DNA of 64,000 bases from Oleispira sp036960605. Lineage in GTDB: Bacteria > Pseudomonadota > Gammaproteobacteria > Pseudomonadales > Oceanobacteraceae. Where the stretch lies: positions 1-64,000 of the forward strand of contig JBALXI010000014.1 of the NCBI GenBank assembly GCA_036960605.1, in the 5' to 3' direction. Each line of letters opens with the position of its first letter. Position 1 is the stretch's first letter. The position numbers were made by a program, and so were the translations under genes. The notes beneath the pieces were generated by a model. It searched no databases. It saw nothing but the letters and a program-made list of their open reading frames with translations, and had not been told where the DNA came from. Shown piece by piece: positions 44,360 through 52,754 of this stretch.

Positions 44360-44725
44360 ATGAGGATGTTTTTATATTACCTTGTTCGCTCCCCATTGAA
44401 ATTGGCGCGAGTAGGGCATAAGCGTGGTAAGCGCCGTATTCGGCGAGATTTATTAGTGATCAAGCAAGCATTGGCTCAAGAGAAAGAAGAGACACGAGAG
44501 ATGCTGGCGATTTATCGAAAGTTTACTCATGGCGAGGCGAGTGATGCTGAGATGAAGGTGGCTAATGAGCAATTAGTCGATGTTCTTAAAGGACTCGGTA
44601 TTGGCGTATTCGCGGCTTTACCTTTTGCTCCAATCACGATTCCCTTCATCATAAAGCTAGGCAAACGATTTGGTATCGAAGTATTACCGAGTGCCTTCTA
44701 TGAGAAAGATAAAAACGACTCATAG
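44360..44725 (+). CDS. LETM1-like domain protein
   Basis: A 121-residue protein. The C-terminal half (LGIGVFAALPFAPITIPFIIKLGKRFGIEVLPSAFYE, about 80-115) is the LETM1-like motif with one hydrophobic segment. The N-terminal part is basic and helical. Bacterial members are uncharacterised; the mitochondrial relatives affect cation/proton balance, which should not be transferred to this protein without evidence. It is a single gene. Confidence 0.78.
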   Translation: MRMFLYYLVRSPLKLARVGHKRGKRRIRRDLLVIKQALAQEKEETREMLAIYRKFTHGEASDAEMKVANEQLVDVLKGLGIGVFAALPFAPITIPFIIKLGKRFGIEVLPSAFYEKDKNDS

Positions 44726-44781
44726 AAGCAATTTGTTTTTGTGCCGAGGAGCTTAGCGGTTCGTTAGGGATTAGCGGCTTG

Positions 44782-45489
44782 CTAGCAATAAAACGGCGAT
44801 AAAAGTTCTATCTTACGGAATTCAGGCCATTGTCCTTGTATCGGCTCACATTGAAACGTCATGACTTGGTCTTGCCAGTTAAATGATAGCGAAAATGCGT
44901 GCAGGTAGCATCGATCAGCCTCAGCACCCTTGTAGCGTTCATCCCCTAAAATCGCACAGCCTAAGCTTTTTAACGCAACGCGTATCTGATGTGTTTTACC
45001 CGTTTTAGGTTGAACTAAATACAAGCGTTTGGCGATGGCCTGATCTGTTTCTAAGGCGATTGAGGTGAAATAAGTAGACGCTGGGTTTTTCTGATCTCGG
45101 GTTAGTAGCCAGCTGCCATTACGGCCTTTTTCCATGTCCCCTTTTACCCAGCCTTGCTTCTTTTTTGGCTTACCGAGTGCAATGGCTAAATAATGTTTTT
45201 CTACCTTATGCTGGCTAAATAGTTGGCCAAACGCTGCGGCGGCGGCGGCGTTCTTTGCGAAAATGACTAAACCCGATGTCGCCTTATCTAAGCGATGTAC
45301 CGGCCAAAGTTTGATTGTCTTTGCTTCTATTTTTTTAATCTCAGCCAGTGCAACTTGCTGTAGGCTAGCAGTGCTTATATCGCCTTGCTCATGTTGCATG
45401 CTAATCCCTGTGGGTTTATTCACAATGATCCAATCAGCATGGTTATGAATAATAGAGATCGCTTGCTCAACTGCCTGAGATTGTTCCAT
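44782..45489 (-). CDS. RluA-family pseudouridine synthase (TIGR01621-like)
   Basis: A 235-residue RNA pseudouridine synthase: catalytic WPVHRLDKATSGLVIFAKN with Asp about 68, and VQPKTGKTHQIRVALKSLGCAILGD. It lacks an S4 domain and is closest in length and layout to the short RluA-like group TIGR01621, whose RNA target is not established. Its ATG overlaps the stop of an upstream 50-codon gene as TAATG, indicating coupled translation. Confidence 0.88.
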   Translation of the reverse strand: MEQSQAVEQAISIIHNHADWIIVNKPTGISMQHEQGDISTASLQQVALAEIKKIEAKTIKLWPVHRLDKATSGLVIFAKNAAAAAAFGQLFSQHKVEKHYLAIALGKPKKKQGWVKGDMEKGRNGSWLLTRDQKNPASTYFTSIALETDQAIAKRLYLVQPKTGKTHQIRVALKSLGCAILGDERYKGAEADRCYLHAFSLSFNWQDQVMTFQCEPIQGQWPEFRKIELLSPFYC

Positions 45490-45641
45490 TAACGGTTTTG
45501 CTCTTCAAGGATGGCTAATAAGCGGCGTACAAGGGCTTCGAACGTTTGCGCTTCTTCATTGTTTTTACTGGCGTTAAAGCTGTACATCAAGCGCTCAATT
45601 TCTTCTTTTGACATGTATTGAACGGCGACTGGATTGATCAT
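45489..45641 (-). CDS. Small 50-residue protein translationally coupled to pseudouridine synthase
   Basis: An open frame of 50 codons with ATG at 45641 (MINPVAVQYMSKEEIERLMY, ending LLAILEEQNR). It is helical and charged, with heptad-like leucines. GAAGAGAA lies about ten bases upstream. Its TAA overlaps the next ATG by one base (TAATG), the strongest sign that it is a real gene. The function is unknown. Confidence 0.6.
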   Translation of the reverse strand: MINPVAVQYMSKEEIERLMYSFNASKNNEEAQTFEALVRRLLAILEEQNR

Positions 45642-45829
45642 AATAGGTATTCTCTTCTAAAAACTCGATGGCACTCGATAGGCTCTTGATAGCTCTGCCC
45701 AGCGGGAGCGCATTGTATCTGAAAGTCCCAATAATGAAAGCAGGATAGAGTGGTTGTAACAAATATCAACAGCAAGTTTTGAGAAATAAGAGATACTGAT
45801 ACTAACGCTAGTAACGCCGAGGGTTTTTC

Positions 45830-46216
45830 GTGAGAAAATCAAAACTGATGTTCGTTATCTTATCTCTGTTTTACAGTCTTCCTGCGATGGCATTTGATGT
45901 CGCCATTAACAGTAATGCTTTGGCTAGCCCTGTTCTGGATGCAAAGAATGCACATAGTCGAGGTAATTCGGACTTGGTTGGTATTCTGCTAGCAGGGAAG
46001 TTAACTTTACCGGGAGTAAAGCCAGAAGATCAAAAAAGAGTCCGTAAGCAATATCGAATCCGTTCTCTGAATCGTTATCTGCCCTCGCCGAGAAAGCCAG
46101 AGCAAGATACTCGTGCTCTCTATAACCTCAAGCGCTATGCGAATCGATATAACCTGATGATCTTGAAGCTGGATAAATCGAAAAAGCTTGAACAAAAGAG
46201 TCGCTATCGGTATTAA
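45830..46216 (+). CDS. Predicted exported protein, unknown family
   Basis: A 128-residue protein with an N-terminal signal peptide (MFVILSLFYSLPAMAFD, cleavage near AMA). The mature part is very basic (repeated K/R and Y, for example QKSRYRY at the end). It starts at GTG 45830, with GAGGG six bases ahead; an in-frame ATG at 45848 would give a shorter signal. No motif or family was recognised. Confidence 0.65.
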   Translation: MRKSKLMFVILSLFYSLPAMAFDVAINSNALASPVLDAKNAHSRGNSDLVGILLAGKLTLPGVKPEDQKRVRKQYRIRSLNRYLPSPRKPEQDTRALYNLKRYANRYNLMILKLDKSKKLEQKSRYRY

Positions 46217-46261
46217 TAGCGCTCAATTTAAAGCTATTACTATGATGGCAAGGTACTTAGT

Positions 46262-46513
46262 ATGAATTGTCGCCTAGGTTGCGGTGCTTGCTGTATAGCG
46301 CCCTCCATTAGCTCGCCCATTCCTGGAATGCCAGCCGGTAAAGCGGCAGGACAACGCTGTGTTCAGCTTGATGATAACAACCTTTGTCTATTATTTGGCA
46401 AGCCGGAAAGACCAAAAGTGTGTGCTGCCTTCGGCGCTGAAGAGTGGGTATGCGGAACAAGTAATGAACAAGCCATGCTGATTCTTACCGATTTAGAAGA
46501 AAATACCCATTAG
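46262..46513 (+). CDS. YkgJ family cysteine cluster protein
   Basis: An 83-residue protein with the N-terminal CRLGCGACC cluster, then CVQL, CLLF, VCAAF and VCG, the cysteine pattern of YkgJ-type proteins thought to bind zinc or an Fe-S cluster. It is shorter than many members (about 90-120) but appears complete. The YqfO-like gene follows 24 bases later. Confidence 0.87.
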   Translation: MNCRLGCGACCIAPSISSPIPGMPAGKAAGQRCVQLDDNNLCLLFGKPERPKVCAAFGAEEWVCGTSNEQAMLILTDLEENTH

Positions 46514-46537
46514 CCTTAATCCCCCTAGGTTTTCCTC

Positions 46538-46867
46538 ATGTATAAACTAGTATTTTATGTCCCAGAAGATCAGGCCGAAGCCGTGAAAATCGCTGTATTC
46601 AATACCGGCGCTGGGAAAATTGGCGATTATGAACAGTGCTGCTGGCAAGTTTCAGGACAGGGGCAATTTAGGCCTTTGGCAGGATCTCAGCCTTTTATCG
46701 GAGAAGCGCCCACAGCAGGAAAAGAGGCGATAGTCGAAAGGGTTAAAGAATACCGTATTGAAATGGTCTGTCATGATGAGCTGATTAAATTAGCTGTATC
46801 AGCATTAAAGCAGGCTCATCCTTATGAAGAACCTGCCTATGACGTTTGGCGTTTAGCTGAGCTTTAA
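46538..46867 (+). CDS. YqfO/NIF3-associated domain protein
   Basis: A 109-residue protein with the YqfO (CutA-like) fold: YKLVFYVPEDQAEAVKIAVF, then GAGKIGDYEQCCWQ and the final AHPYEEPAYDVW, all conserved. In other bacteria this domain is inserted in NIF3/YqfO proteins; here it stands alone. Its role is unknown. Confidence 0.88.
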   Translation: MYKLVFYVPEDQAEAVKIAVFNTGAGKIGDYEQCCWQVSGQGQFRPLAGSQPFIGEAPTAGKEAIVERVKEYRIEMVCHDELIKLAVSALKQAHPYEEPAYDVWRLAEL

Positions 46868-46875
46868 TAAGGATA

Positions 46876-47445
46876 TTATAGCTTCAGCTTGTCCTTTTCT
46901 GGGATATCAAAAACATGGGTAGGAAGTGAAGGGTTTTGCTTGTTGTCGATGGTTTGTTGGCGATCAGAGTAAAAGCGTCTTAACGTCGTGCTCGTTGTGG
47001 GGAAGGCAAGTTCTTGCCATGGAATGTCGGCTTCATCAAATAAACGGACTTCAAGACTTTCTGGCCCACAAAAGAAATCCAGATCAGCTAGCTCACCCTG
47101 AAAAAATATATGCACCTGACTGATGTGAGGTACGGCGATCATGGTGTAAAGGTGCGGGTTTTGGATGCGGGCATTCGCTTCTTCTAACGTTTCTCGTAAT
47201 GCCCCTTCTTCGGTGGTCTCACCGTTTTCCATAAACCCTGCTGGCAGGGTCCAGTAGCCTTTTCTAGGCTCAATCGCACGTTTGCACAGTAATACTTGGC
47301 CTTTATAGGTAGGTAATGTGCCGGCAACGATACGAGGGTTTTGATAGTGAATAGTATCGCAGCTAACGCAGACATAGCGTTGGCGATTATCACCTGCAGG
47401 CACTAGCTTGCTAATGGGTTGGGCGCATTCTGAGCAGAACTTCAT
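46876..47445 (-). CDS. Zinc-ribbon Nudix hydrolase
   Basis: About 189 residues. An N-terminal zinc ribbon (CSECAQP and CVSCDTIHY) is followed by a Nudix fold. The Nudix box is GFMENGETTEEGALRETLEEA (about 71-91; G-x5-E-x7-RE-x2-EE). Related enzymes cleave ADP-ribose or NADH-like substrates. The open frame extends 33 codons upstream, but ATG 47445 gives the family start MKFCSECAQP, with CGGA about eight bases ahead. Confidence 0.87.
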   Translation of the reverse strand: MKFCSECAQPISKLVPAGDNRQRYVCVSCDTIHYQNPRIVAGTLPTYKGQVLLCKRAIEPRKGYWTLPAGFMENGETTEEGALRETLEEANARIQNPHLYTMIAVPHISQVHIFFQGELADLDFFCGPESLEVRLFDEADIPWQELAFPTTSTTLRRFYSDRQQTIDNKQNPSLPTHVFDIPEKDKLKL

Positions 47446-47557
47446 GATAATGTCCGTTTTACTGGCGATGAATGATGGCGATGAAAATAATGTGAATAAC
47501 GAGTTTTCTAGTATAGCGAGTAACGCATATTGATAGCAAAGCATTGCCTAAAACGAA

Positions 47558-47583
47558 AAAAACCCATCTTAATGCGGGCTAAA
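47558..47583 (-). terminator. Possible terminator of the DUF3135 gene
   Basis: On the minus strand a short imperfect CCCGCAT/ATGGG hairpin is followed by TTTTTTT. The stem is weak, so the call is tentative. Confidence 0.4.
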
Positions 47584-47620
47584 ATGCAAACGGTGAGAAT
47601 GCAGAAGAAAAACTTAAGTA

Positions 47621-47953
47621 TTAATCAACCAGCGCTAATGGAAACGGAATAATGGCTGCCATTGAAGCTTGAGTATTGTGTTGAGGCCCATCTACTTCTG
47701 ATTGCTTATTAATGGCCTCGTGTAGGTTAGCGAGACCTGCATGCATCATTTGCGAAAGACGCACACAAGAAGACACGGGATTGCTAGCTTTTTCACGCTC
47801 CATATCAATTTGAAACTGTAGACCCCGAAGACGACGCTGAAAGTGCAAGGGTGCGCTATTGATTGTCTCTTCCACCCAAGACAGACGTAGCGTTTCTAAT
47901 GTATCGGGTTCGTGTAGAGCAAGATTCATTAATTCTTCAAAACTTGGCAACAT
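47621..47953 (-). CDS. DUF3135 domain protein
   Basis: A 110-residue soluble protein beginning MLPSFEELMNLAL, with RRLRGLQFQIDMEREKA and CVRLSQMM, the conserved spine of DUF3135 in marine gammaproteobacteria. It is helical and has no catalytic motif. It is a single gene followed by a weak hairpin. Function unknown. Confidence 0.82.
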   Translation of the reverse strand: MLPSFEELMNLALHEPDTLETLRLSWVEETINSAPLHFQRRLRGLQFQIDMEREKASNPVSSCVRLSQMMHAGLANLHEAINKQSEVDGPQHNTQASMAAIIPFPLALVD

Positions 47954-48271
47954 GGAACTTACTCCTTCAGCATTTGATTATTTGCAAATTCAGGTATCTA
48001 GTCTATCGCGAAATTGATCATTTTTTAATCTTGTGGAGGGTTGAATAAATATGCTAAGCAATTGAAAACATAGGGTTATTTAGTATGTCTAGTTAGTCAC
48101 GTTGTTCAAAAAGTGAGACGAAAATCGTTTAAAAACATAGTGTTAAGTAAAAGATAAGACGAGGCAGGGTACAATTTTTATAATTAATAGGAATTAACAT
48201 TCGTTCTTTGATAGGATTTTAATATATGCTTTTTGAGTAAATTTATTGAACTCAGTGAAAGGAGTGAGGAA
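47954..48271. other. AT-rich intergenic region upstream of the Nudix leader
   Basis: This gap separates the divergent DUF3135 and Nudix genes. No gene or strong hairpin was seen. It must hold both promoters, but no -35/-10 pair with good spacing could be defended. Confidence 0.5.
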
Positions 48272-48316
48272 ATGAGCGTTTTTTCTGTATTCCAGAGAGT
48301 ATCAGCCGTAAAATAG
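48272..48316 (+). CDS. 14-codon leader ORF before the CoA-pyrophosphatase gene
   Basis: ATG at 48272 opens MSVFSVFQRVSAVK and stops at TAG 48314-48316. It has an excellent Shine-Dalgarno region (AAAGGAGTGAGGAA), whereas the downstream Nudix ATG, only four bases after the stop, has none. Ribosomes ending the leader could restart at 48321. This is inferred from spacing and needs ribosome-profiling data. Confidence 0.5.
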   Translation: MSVFSVFQRVSAVK

Positions 48317-48320
48317 TTTA

Positions 48321-48896
48321 ATGACAACACAGACACTCCTAAAGCAGTTAATCAACAGTGTGCAGCGGCATCAAGCCCGCACGATAGATCAACCCAGTCT
48401 CGCTCAGGCGGGAGTTTTGATAGCAATTACTGACGAAGCAGAGCCGCACCTAATACTAACGCGACGTGCTGATCACCTTAATACCCACAGTGGAGAAGTC
48501 GCATTTGCGGGTGGCAAGCGGGATGAAACCGATCCTGATATCGTATTTACGGCTTTACGAGAGGCGTATGAGGAAATAGACCTGGCCGCCGAGGATGTCA
48601 CTGTTATTGGTCAGCTAGATCAGGTTGTCTCTCGATTTGGTTATGTTGTTACTCCTATCGTGGGTCTAATTCCTGCCGATATGACATTTACTGCAAATCT
48701 AGACGAACTTGATGCTGTTTTTAAAGTGCCATTGCGCTTCTTTTTAGAAACAGAACCTCATGATTATTTTGAGCAAGGCTCTATCTCGATTCCGAGCTTT
48801 CATTATGACGGTTTTCGCATTTGGGGCTTAACCGCCATGATGATTACTGAGATGATGAATAATCACCTCGATGCAGATATCGCGATTCGTTTCTAA
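48321..48896 (+). CDS. CoA pyrophosphatase-like Nudix hydrolase (NudL type)
   Basis: A 191-residue protein with the CoA-pyrophosphatase block LNTHSGEVAFAGGKRDETDPD (about 53-73) merging into the Nudix box (ALREAYEEIDL). Such enzymes cleave CoA or its derivatives to 3',5'-ADP and phosphopantetheine. The start lacks its own ribosome-binding site and follows a 14-codon ORF. The gamma-carbonic-anhydrase gene follows 26 bases later. Confidence 0.9.
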   Translation: MTTQTLLKQLINSVQRHQARTIDQPSLAQAGVLIAITDEAEPHLILTRRADHLNTHSGEVAFAGGKRDETDPDIVFTALREAYEEIDLAAEDVTVIGQLDQVVSRFGYVVTPIVGLIPADMTFTANLDELDAVFKVPLRFFLETEPHDYFEQGSISIPSFHYDGFRIWGLTAMMITEMMNNHLDADIAIRF

Positions 48897-48922
48897 ATAT
48901 CATAGATAATAAGAGAGACCTT

Positions 48923-49474
48923 ATGCTTTACCAATTAGGCAAAAGAAAACCGGTGATTGAAGGTGCACATTTTATTGCTGATAATGCCAGTATCATCGGC
49001 TCAGTGGTTTTAAAAGAGAACGCCAGTATTTGGTTTAATTGTGTTATTCGTGGTGATAATGATGTGATCACCATCGGTGAAAACAGTAATGTGCAAGATG
49101 GCGCGGTATTGCATACCGACCCAGGATTTAAGCTAACCCTAGGAAAAGGCGTTACTGTAGGCCATAACGCCATGGTGCATGGTTGTGAGGTCGGTGACTT
49201 TACCTTAATTGGTATTAATGCGGTGGTATTGAACGGCGCTAAAATTGGTAAGCATTGCTTAATTGGTGCCAATACGTTTATACCTGAAAAAATGGTAATC
49301 CCCGATGGCTCGCTGGTAGTGGGCTCACCTGCGGTGATCAAGCGTCAATTGTCTGAACAGCAGCAAAAAATGTTAGAGCTTGGGGCTTATCATTATGTGC
49401 AAAATGGACAGCGCTATAGTAAAGAATTGACCCCGATCAGTATTGAAGATGCGTTATTAGAAGCATCGGTGTGA
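48923..49474 (+). CDS. Gamma carbonic anhydrase family protein (YrdA-like)
   Basis: A 183-residue left-handed beta-helix protein made of hexapeptide repeats. The zinc ligands are visible: VLHTDP (His about 65), VGHNAMVHG (His about 82 and 87). The RGDN and QDGAVLH motifs match YrdA/CaiE-type gamma-class proteins. Carbonic anhydrase activity is not assured in this subfamily. GAGAGACC precedes the ATG. Confidence 0.93.
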   Translation: MLYQLGKRKPVIEGAHFIADNASIIGSVVLKENASIWFNCVIRGDNDVITIGENSNVQDGAVLHTDPGFKLTLGKGVTVGHNAMVHGCEVGDFTLIGINAVVLNGAKIGKHCLIGANTFIPEKMVIPDGSLVVGSPAVIKRQLSEQQQKMLELGAYHYVQNGQRYSKELTPISIEDALLEASV

Positions 49475-49527
49475 GGTTGCAGTTTCGAAGATTACTGTGA
49501 CAATAATAATAGAAGAGCGCATTTATT

Positions 49528-49755
49528 GTGGACGATAAAAAGAAACAAACGTCTAGCGACAAGTCTGAATCAGTGGCCATTAAATCCCCTTGTGTTCATA
49601 TTTGTTGTTTGGATGAAAAAGACATTTGCTTAGGGTGTTACCGTAGTTGCGATGAAATTTGCAAATGGGGTGCAATGAATAATGACGAGCGTAAAAATGT
49701 CATGAAAAAGGTCGCTGAGCGAGAGCAAGATAGCGGCAATATGATGAAGTTTTAA
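49528..49755 (+). CDS. DUF1289 (Fe-S-like cysteine motif) small protein
   Basis: A 75-residue protein starting at GTG. The DUF1289 core CVHICCLDEKDICLGCYRSC (about 22-41) with EICKWGAM is clear; the four spaced cysteines suggest a metal site. It is often fused to or next to other small-metabolism genes, with no known role. The purT gene follows after a short 20-bp tandem duplication. Confidence 0.88.
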   Translation: MDDKKKQTSSDKSESVAIKSPCVHICCLDEKDICLGCYRSCDEICKWGAMNNDERKNVMKKVAEREQDSGNMMKF

Positions 49756-49770
49756 TTGGCTTCACATCAC

Positions 49771-49816
49771 TTTAATCTACTTGATAGTGTTTTAATCTAA
49801 TTTATAGTGCTTTAAC
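49771..49816 (+). repeat. 20-bp tandem repeat, 2.3 copies, upstream of purT
   Basis: TTTAATCTACTTGATAGTGT is followed directly by TTTAATCTAATTTATAGTGC (17 of 20 identical) and a partial TTTAAC. It ends about fifteen bases before the purT ATG, so it may affect the leader or the promoter. Confidence 0.6.
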
Positions 49817-49830
49817 AGCTAGGATTTACT

Positions 49831-51042
49831 ATGACCATTTTAGGGACGCCGTTCTCACCTTCAGCAACCAAAGTTTTATTATGTGGTGCCGGTGAGTTGG
49901 GTAAAGAAGTTGCGATTGAGTTTCAGCGTTTGGGTTGTGAAGTGATTGCGTTAGATCGCTATGATAATGCCCCTGCCATGCAGGTAGCTGATCGCAGCTA
50001 TACCTTGAGTATGCTCGATGGCGACGCATTAGAAAAAATTATTAAAGATGAAAAGCCTGATTATATTATTCCTGAAATCGAAGCCATTGCGACGGATACA
50101 CTGGCCGAGTTAGAGCAGCAAGGATTCAATGTTGTGCCGAGCGCACGTGCCGCCCAGTTAACCATGAACCGCGAAGGCATTCGTCGCTTAGCTGCAGAAA
50201 CCTTAAGTATTCCAACATCTCCTTATATCTTTGCTGATAATAAAGAAGACTTTATTAACGCGGTTAAAGAAATTCAAGTGCCGTGCGTGGTTAAGCCGAT
50301 CATGAGTTCTTCCGGTAAAGGGCAGAGCACCTTAAAAAGTTTTGATGACATCGATGCCGCTTGGGATTATGCGCAAGAAGGCGGCCGAGCGGGTGCCGGT
50401 AAAGTGATCGTAGAAGGTTTTGTAGATTTTGATTATGAAATTACACTGCTGACTCTGCGTCATTCTGATTTGGCCTCGGTAAAAGAAAATGCACTGACCA
50501 CCAGCTTTTGTCAGCCAATTGGGCATCGCCAAGAAAATGGAGATTACCAGGAGTCTTGGCAGCCACAGGCTATGTCTGAACTCGCCTTGAAGCGTGCAAA
50601 AGAGATGGCTGAAAAAGTAACAACAGAATTGGGTGGTCGTGGCTTGTTTGGCGTTGAGCTTTTCATCAAAGGTGATGACGTTATCTTTAGCGAAGTTTCT
50701 CCTCGTCCACACGATACCGGTTTAGTGACCTTGATTTCACAAGACCTTTCGCAGTTCGCCTTACATGTGCGCGCTATTTTAGGTTTACCGATTCCTAATA
50801 TTGTTCAGCACGGTCCTTCGGCCTCAGCGGTTTTGCTGGTGGCAGGGGAATCTAATAATATTCGCTATTCGGGAATTGATAAGGCATTGGCTGAAATCAA
50901 TACTCAATTACGAATATTTGGTAAGCCTGAAGTTTCTGGCCAGCGCCGAATGGGTGTTGCTTTGGCTCGTGGCACGGAAGTGGGTCACGCTTGTCGAAAA
51001 GCGTTAGCGGTGATTGAGGCTATTGAAGTAGAGGTTAAGTAA
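49831..51042 (+). CDS. purT: Formate-dependent phosphoribosylglycinamide formyltransferase PurT
   Basis: A 403-residue ATP-grasp enzyme that makes FGAR from GAR, formate and ATP in purine synthesis. It shows the Rossmann-like start VLLCGAGELGKEVAIEFQRLG (about 14-34), VKPIMSSSGKGQS (ATP-grasp lysine and glycine-rich loop), ELGGRGLFGVELFIKG and SEVSPRPHDTGLVT. Length is normal. It converges on the CHASE4 GGDEF gene. Confidence 0.96.
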   Translation: MTILGTPFSPSATKVLLCGAGELGKEVAIEFQRLGCEVIALDRYDNAPAMQVADRSYTLSMLDGDALEKIIKDEKPDYIIPEIEAIATDTLAELEQQGFNVVPSARAAQLTMNREGIRRLAAETLSIPTSPYIFADNKEDFINAVKEIQVPCVVKPIMSSSGKGQSTLKSFDDIDAAWDYAQEGGRAGAGKVIVEGFVDFDYEITLLTLRHSDLASVKENALTTSFCQPIGHRQENGDYQESWQPQAMSELALKRAKEMAEKVTTELGGRGLFGVELFIKGDDVIFSEVSPRPHDTGLVTLISQDLSQFALHVRAILGLPIPNIVQHGPSASAVLLVAGESNNIRYSGIDKALAEINTQLRIFGKPEVSGQRRMGVALARGTEVGHACRKALAVIEAIEVEVK

Positions 51043-51096
51043 TTCAATTGATATTGGATTATGAGTTAATCTTCATGCCAATATGTTGTAGGCCTT

Positions 51097-52656
51097 TTAT
51101 TCCATATTGAATGGCATTATCTGATGTTGATTTCTGCCTTTATCTTTCGCTTGATATAGCGCTTTATCAGCCGTTTCAATCCAATTTGAAATGGACTTGT
51201 TGGTTAAGTTATTGATATCACTTTCAATCCAACAAGCTCCGCAACTGAGCGTCAGGTAATTGAATTCTGATTTTTCATGGGGCTCGTGTAGAGCCTCCAT
51301 GGTTTTATTCACCACTTGTAATAAATGTTCGATTTCCTCTCGATTATTGTATTGAAATAGTAATACAAATTCTTCACCTCCATAGCGCGCTGCTATCTCA
51401 TCACTCCTGCGCGAAAAAAGTTGTAACGCCTGTGCGACCTTGATTAATGCAATGTCGCCCTTTAGGTGACCATAAAAATCGTTGTAGCGTTTGAAATGAT
51501 CTATGTCGATTAAGATCAGAGCGATTTTTCCGCCGTATCGATTGATACGATTCCAAGACTTTTCAATTTCAATATCCAAAGCCCTTCGATTAGGAATGCT
51601 GGTTAACGAGTCGGTAGTCGATTGCTTTTCTAGCTCATCTTTTTGCTGATTAACGGTATCAATTAATTCATTGAACGTTATTCGTGCTTGATCGAGTTCA
51701 GTAATGCCGATAATTCGATTTATTTTCGTTAGGTCATTATTTTCAATGGATCTGCGTAAATATTGTGTGGTCGTCTCTATGGGGCGAATGAGAAAACGCA
51801 AAATGATAGTGAAAGAAATAAAGGGAATTAAGCTGAAAAGGAATATAACGATAAAGGTTTCAAAACTAAAAAGGTTGGGAATTAACTCCACTTGATGATA
51901 GATCTTCATGCAACCGGAAAACTGTTGCTTAATTGAAGTAAGGCAGCGAATACGAAAGGGTAGGGCCACCTTAGTAAAGGGGGCATATAGATCTAAGTAT
52001 TGGCTGTGATTAATTGTCGTGTTATTAGCCATTGTTGCACTCGTGATTACCACCTGTAGGATATTTGATAATTTGTTTAAATTCTCACCGTATAAATCCC
52101 AGCTAATGACGATCCAGCCAGCGGGGTGTTGTGGCTCGCGGGTTGTAAATATAGGGACTGCAGCAGTCATTAGAGAATTATTATTAAATAATTCAAAGGT
52201 CCGTATTTCTGCCTCTGATAATAATGCGGGATAGAGTGTTGAGATTAAGGCCTTTCGCTGTGAGCTATTAAAATCAAAAACATGATTACTAGCGTGTTCT
52301 CGGTAGAGTGCCAAGGGAATCTCTCCTTGAGCGCTGATAATCGCCAAATAGGCTATCTCATGCTCTTCCAACTGGAATAATGCCTTAGTTTTTTCACTGG
52401 TTTCTTTAAGCTCGGGTAATGACAAAAAATCTTGGCTTATTTGCCACTGAGCATAGTCATAAGCCATGGATGTTAGGCTGTCATGAGTGGAACGAATTGC
52501 ATTTTGAATGCTAATTACGTCTCTTTGTTGGTGCTCTATGGCGAGGTTCAGCTCTTGAGGGTAGGTCCATAGCCACCGTGATAGCAGAATTAGTCCTGAA
52601 AGCACAATCATATAGCTGATGGTATGGCGTACTGTCAGAGTTCGAATCGATACCAT
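51097..52656 (-). CDS. CHASE4-domain diguanylate cyclase
   Basis: A 519-residue c-di-GMP synthase: transmembrane helix (about 12-32), a periplasmic CHASE4 sensor (about 40-260), a second helix (about 268-292), a HAMP-like linker, and a GGDEF domain (about 355-515) with RYGGEEF and IDIDHFKRYND intact. The RxxD inhibitory site is not in register (RRSDEIAARYGGEEF), one residue longer than usual between Asp and the active site, so feedback inhibition may be lost. The ligand is unknown. Confidence 0.9.
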   Translation of the reverse strand: MVSIRTLTVRHTISYMIVLSGLILLSRWLWTYPQELNLAIEHQQRDVISIQNAIRSTHDSLTSMAYDYAQWQISQDFLSLPELKETSEKTKALFQLEEHEIAYLAIISAQGEIPLALYREHASNHVFDFNSSQRKALISTLYPALLSEAEIRTFELFNNNSLMTAAVPIFTTREPQHPAGWIVISWDLYGENLNKLSNILQVVITSATMANNTTINHSQYLDLYAPFTKVALPFRIRCLTSIKQQFSGCMKIYHQVELIPNLFSFETFIVIFLFSLIPFISFTIILRFLIRPIETTTQYLRRSIENNDLTKINRIIGITELDQARITFNELIDTVNQQKDELEKQSTTDSLTSIPNRRALDIEIEKSWNRINRYGGKIALILIDIDHFKRYNDFYGHLKGDIALIKVAQALQLFSRRSDEIAARYGGEEFVLLFQYNNREEIEHLLQVVNKTMEALHEPHEKSEFNYLTLSCGACWIESDINNLTNKSISNWIETADKALYQAKDKGRNQHQIMPFNME

Positions 52657-52754
52657 TATTTAATAGTCCTGATATTCATAAGCAGCAGTCACGTAAAATT
52701 AGAGGACCAGAACGGCGGGTTTACTCTTACAACTTATGTGTTTTAAAGTTTAGA

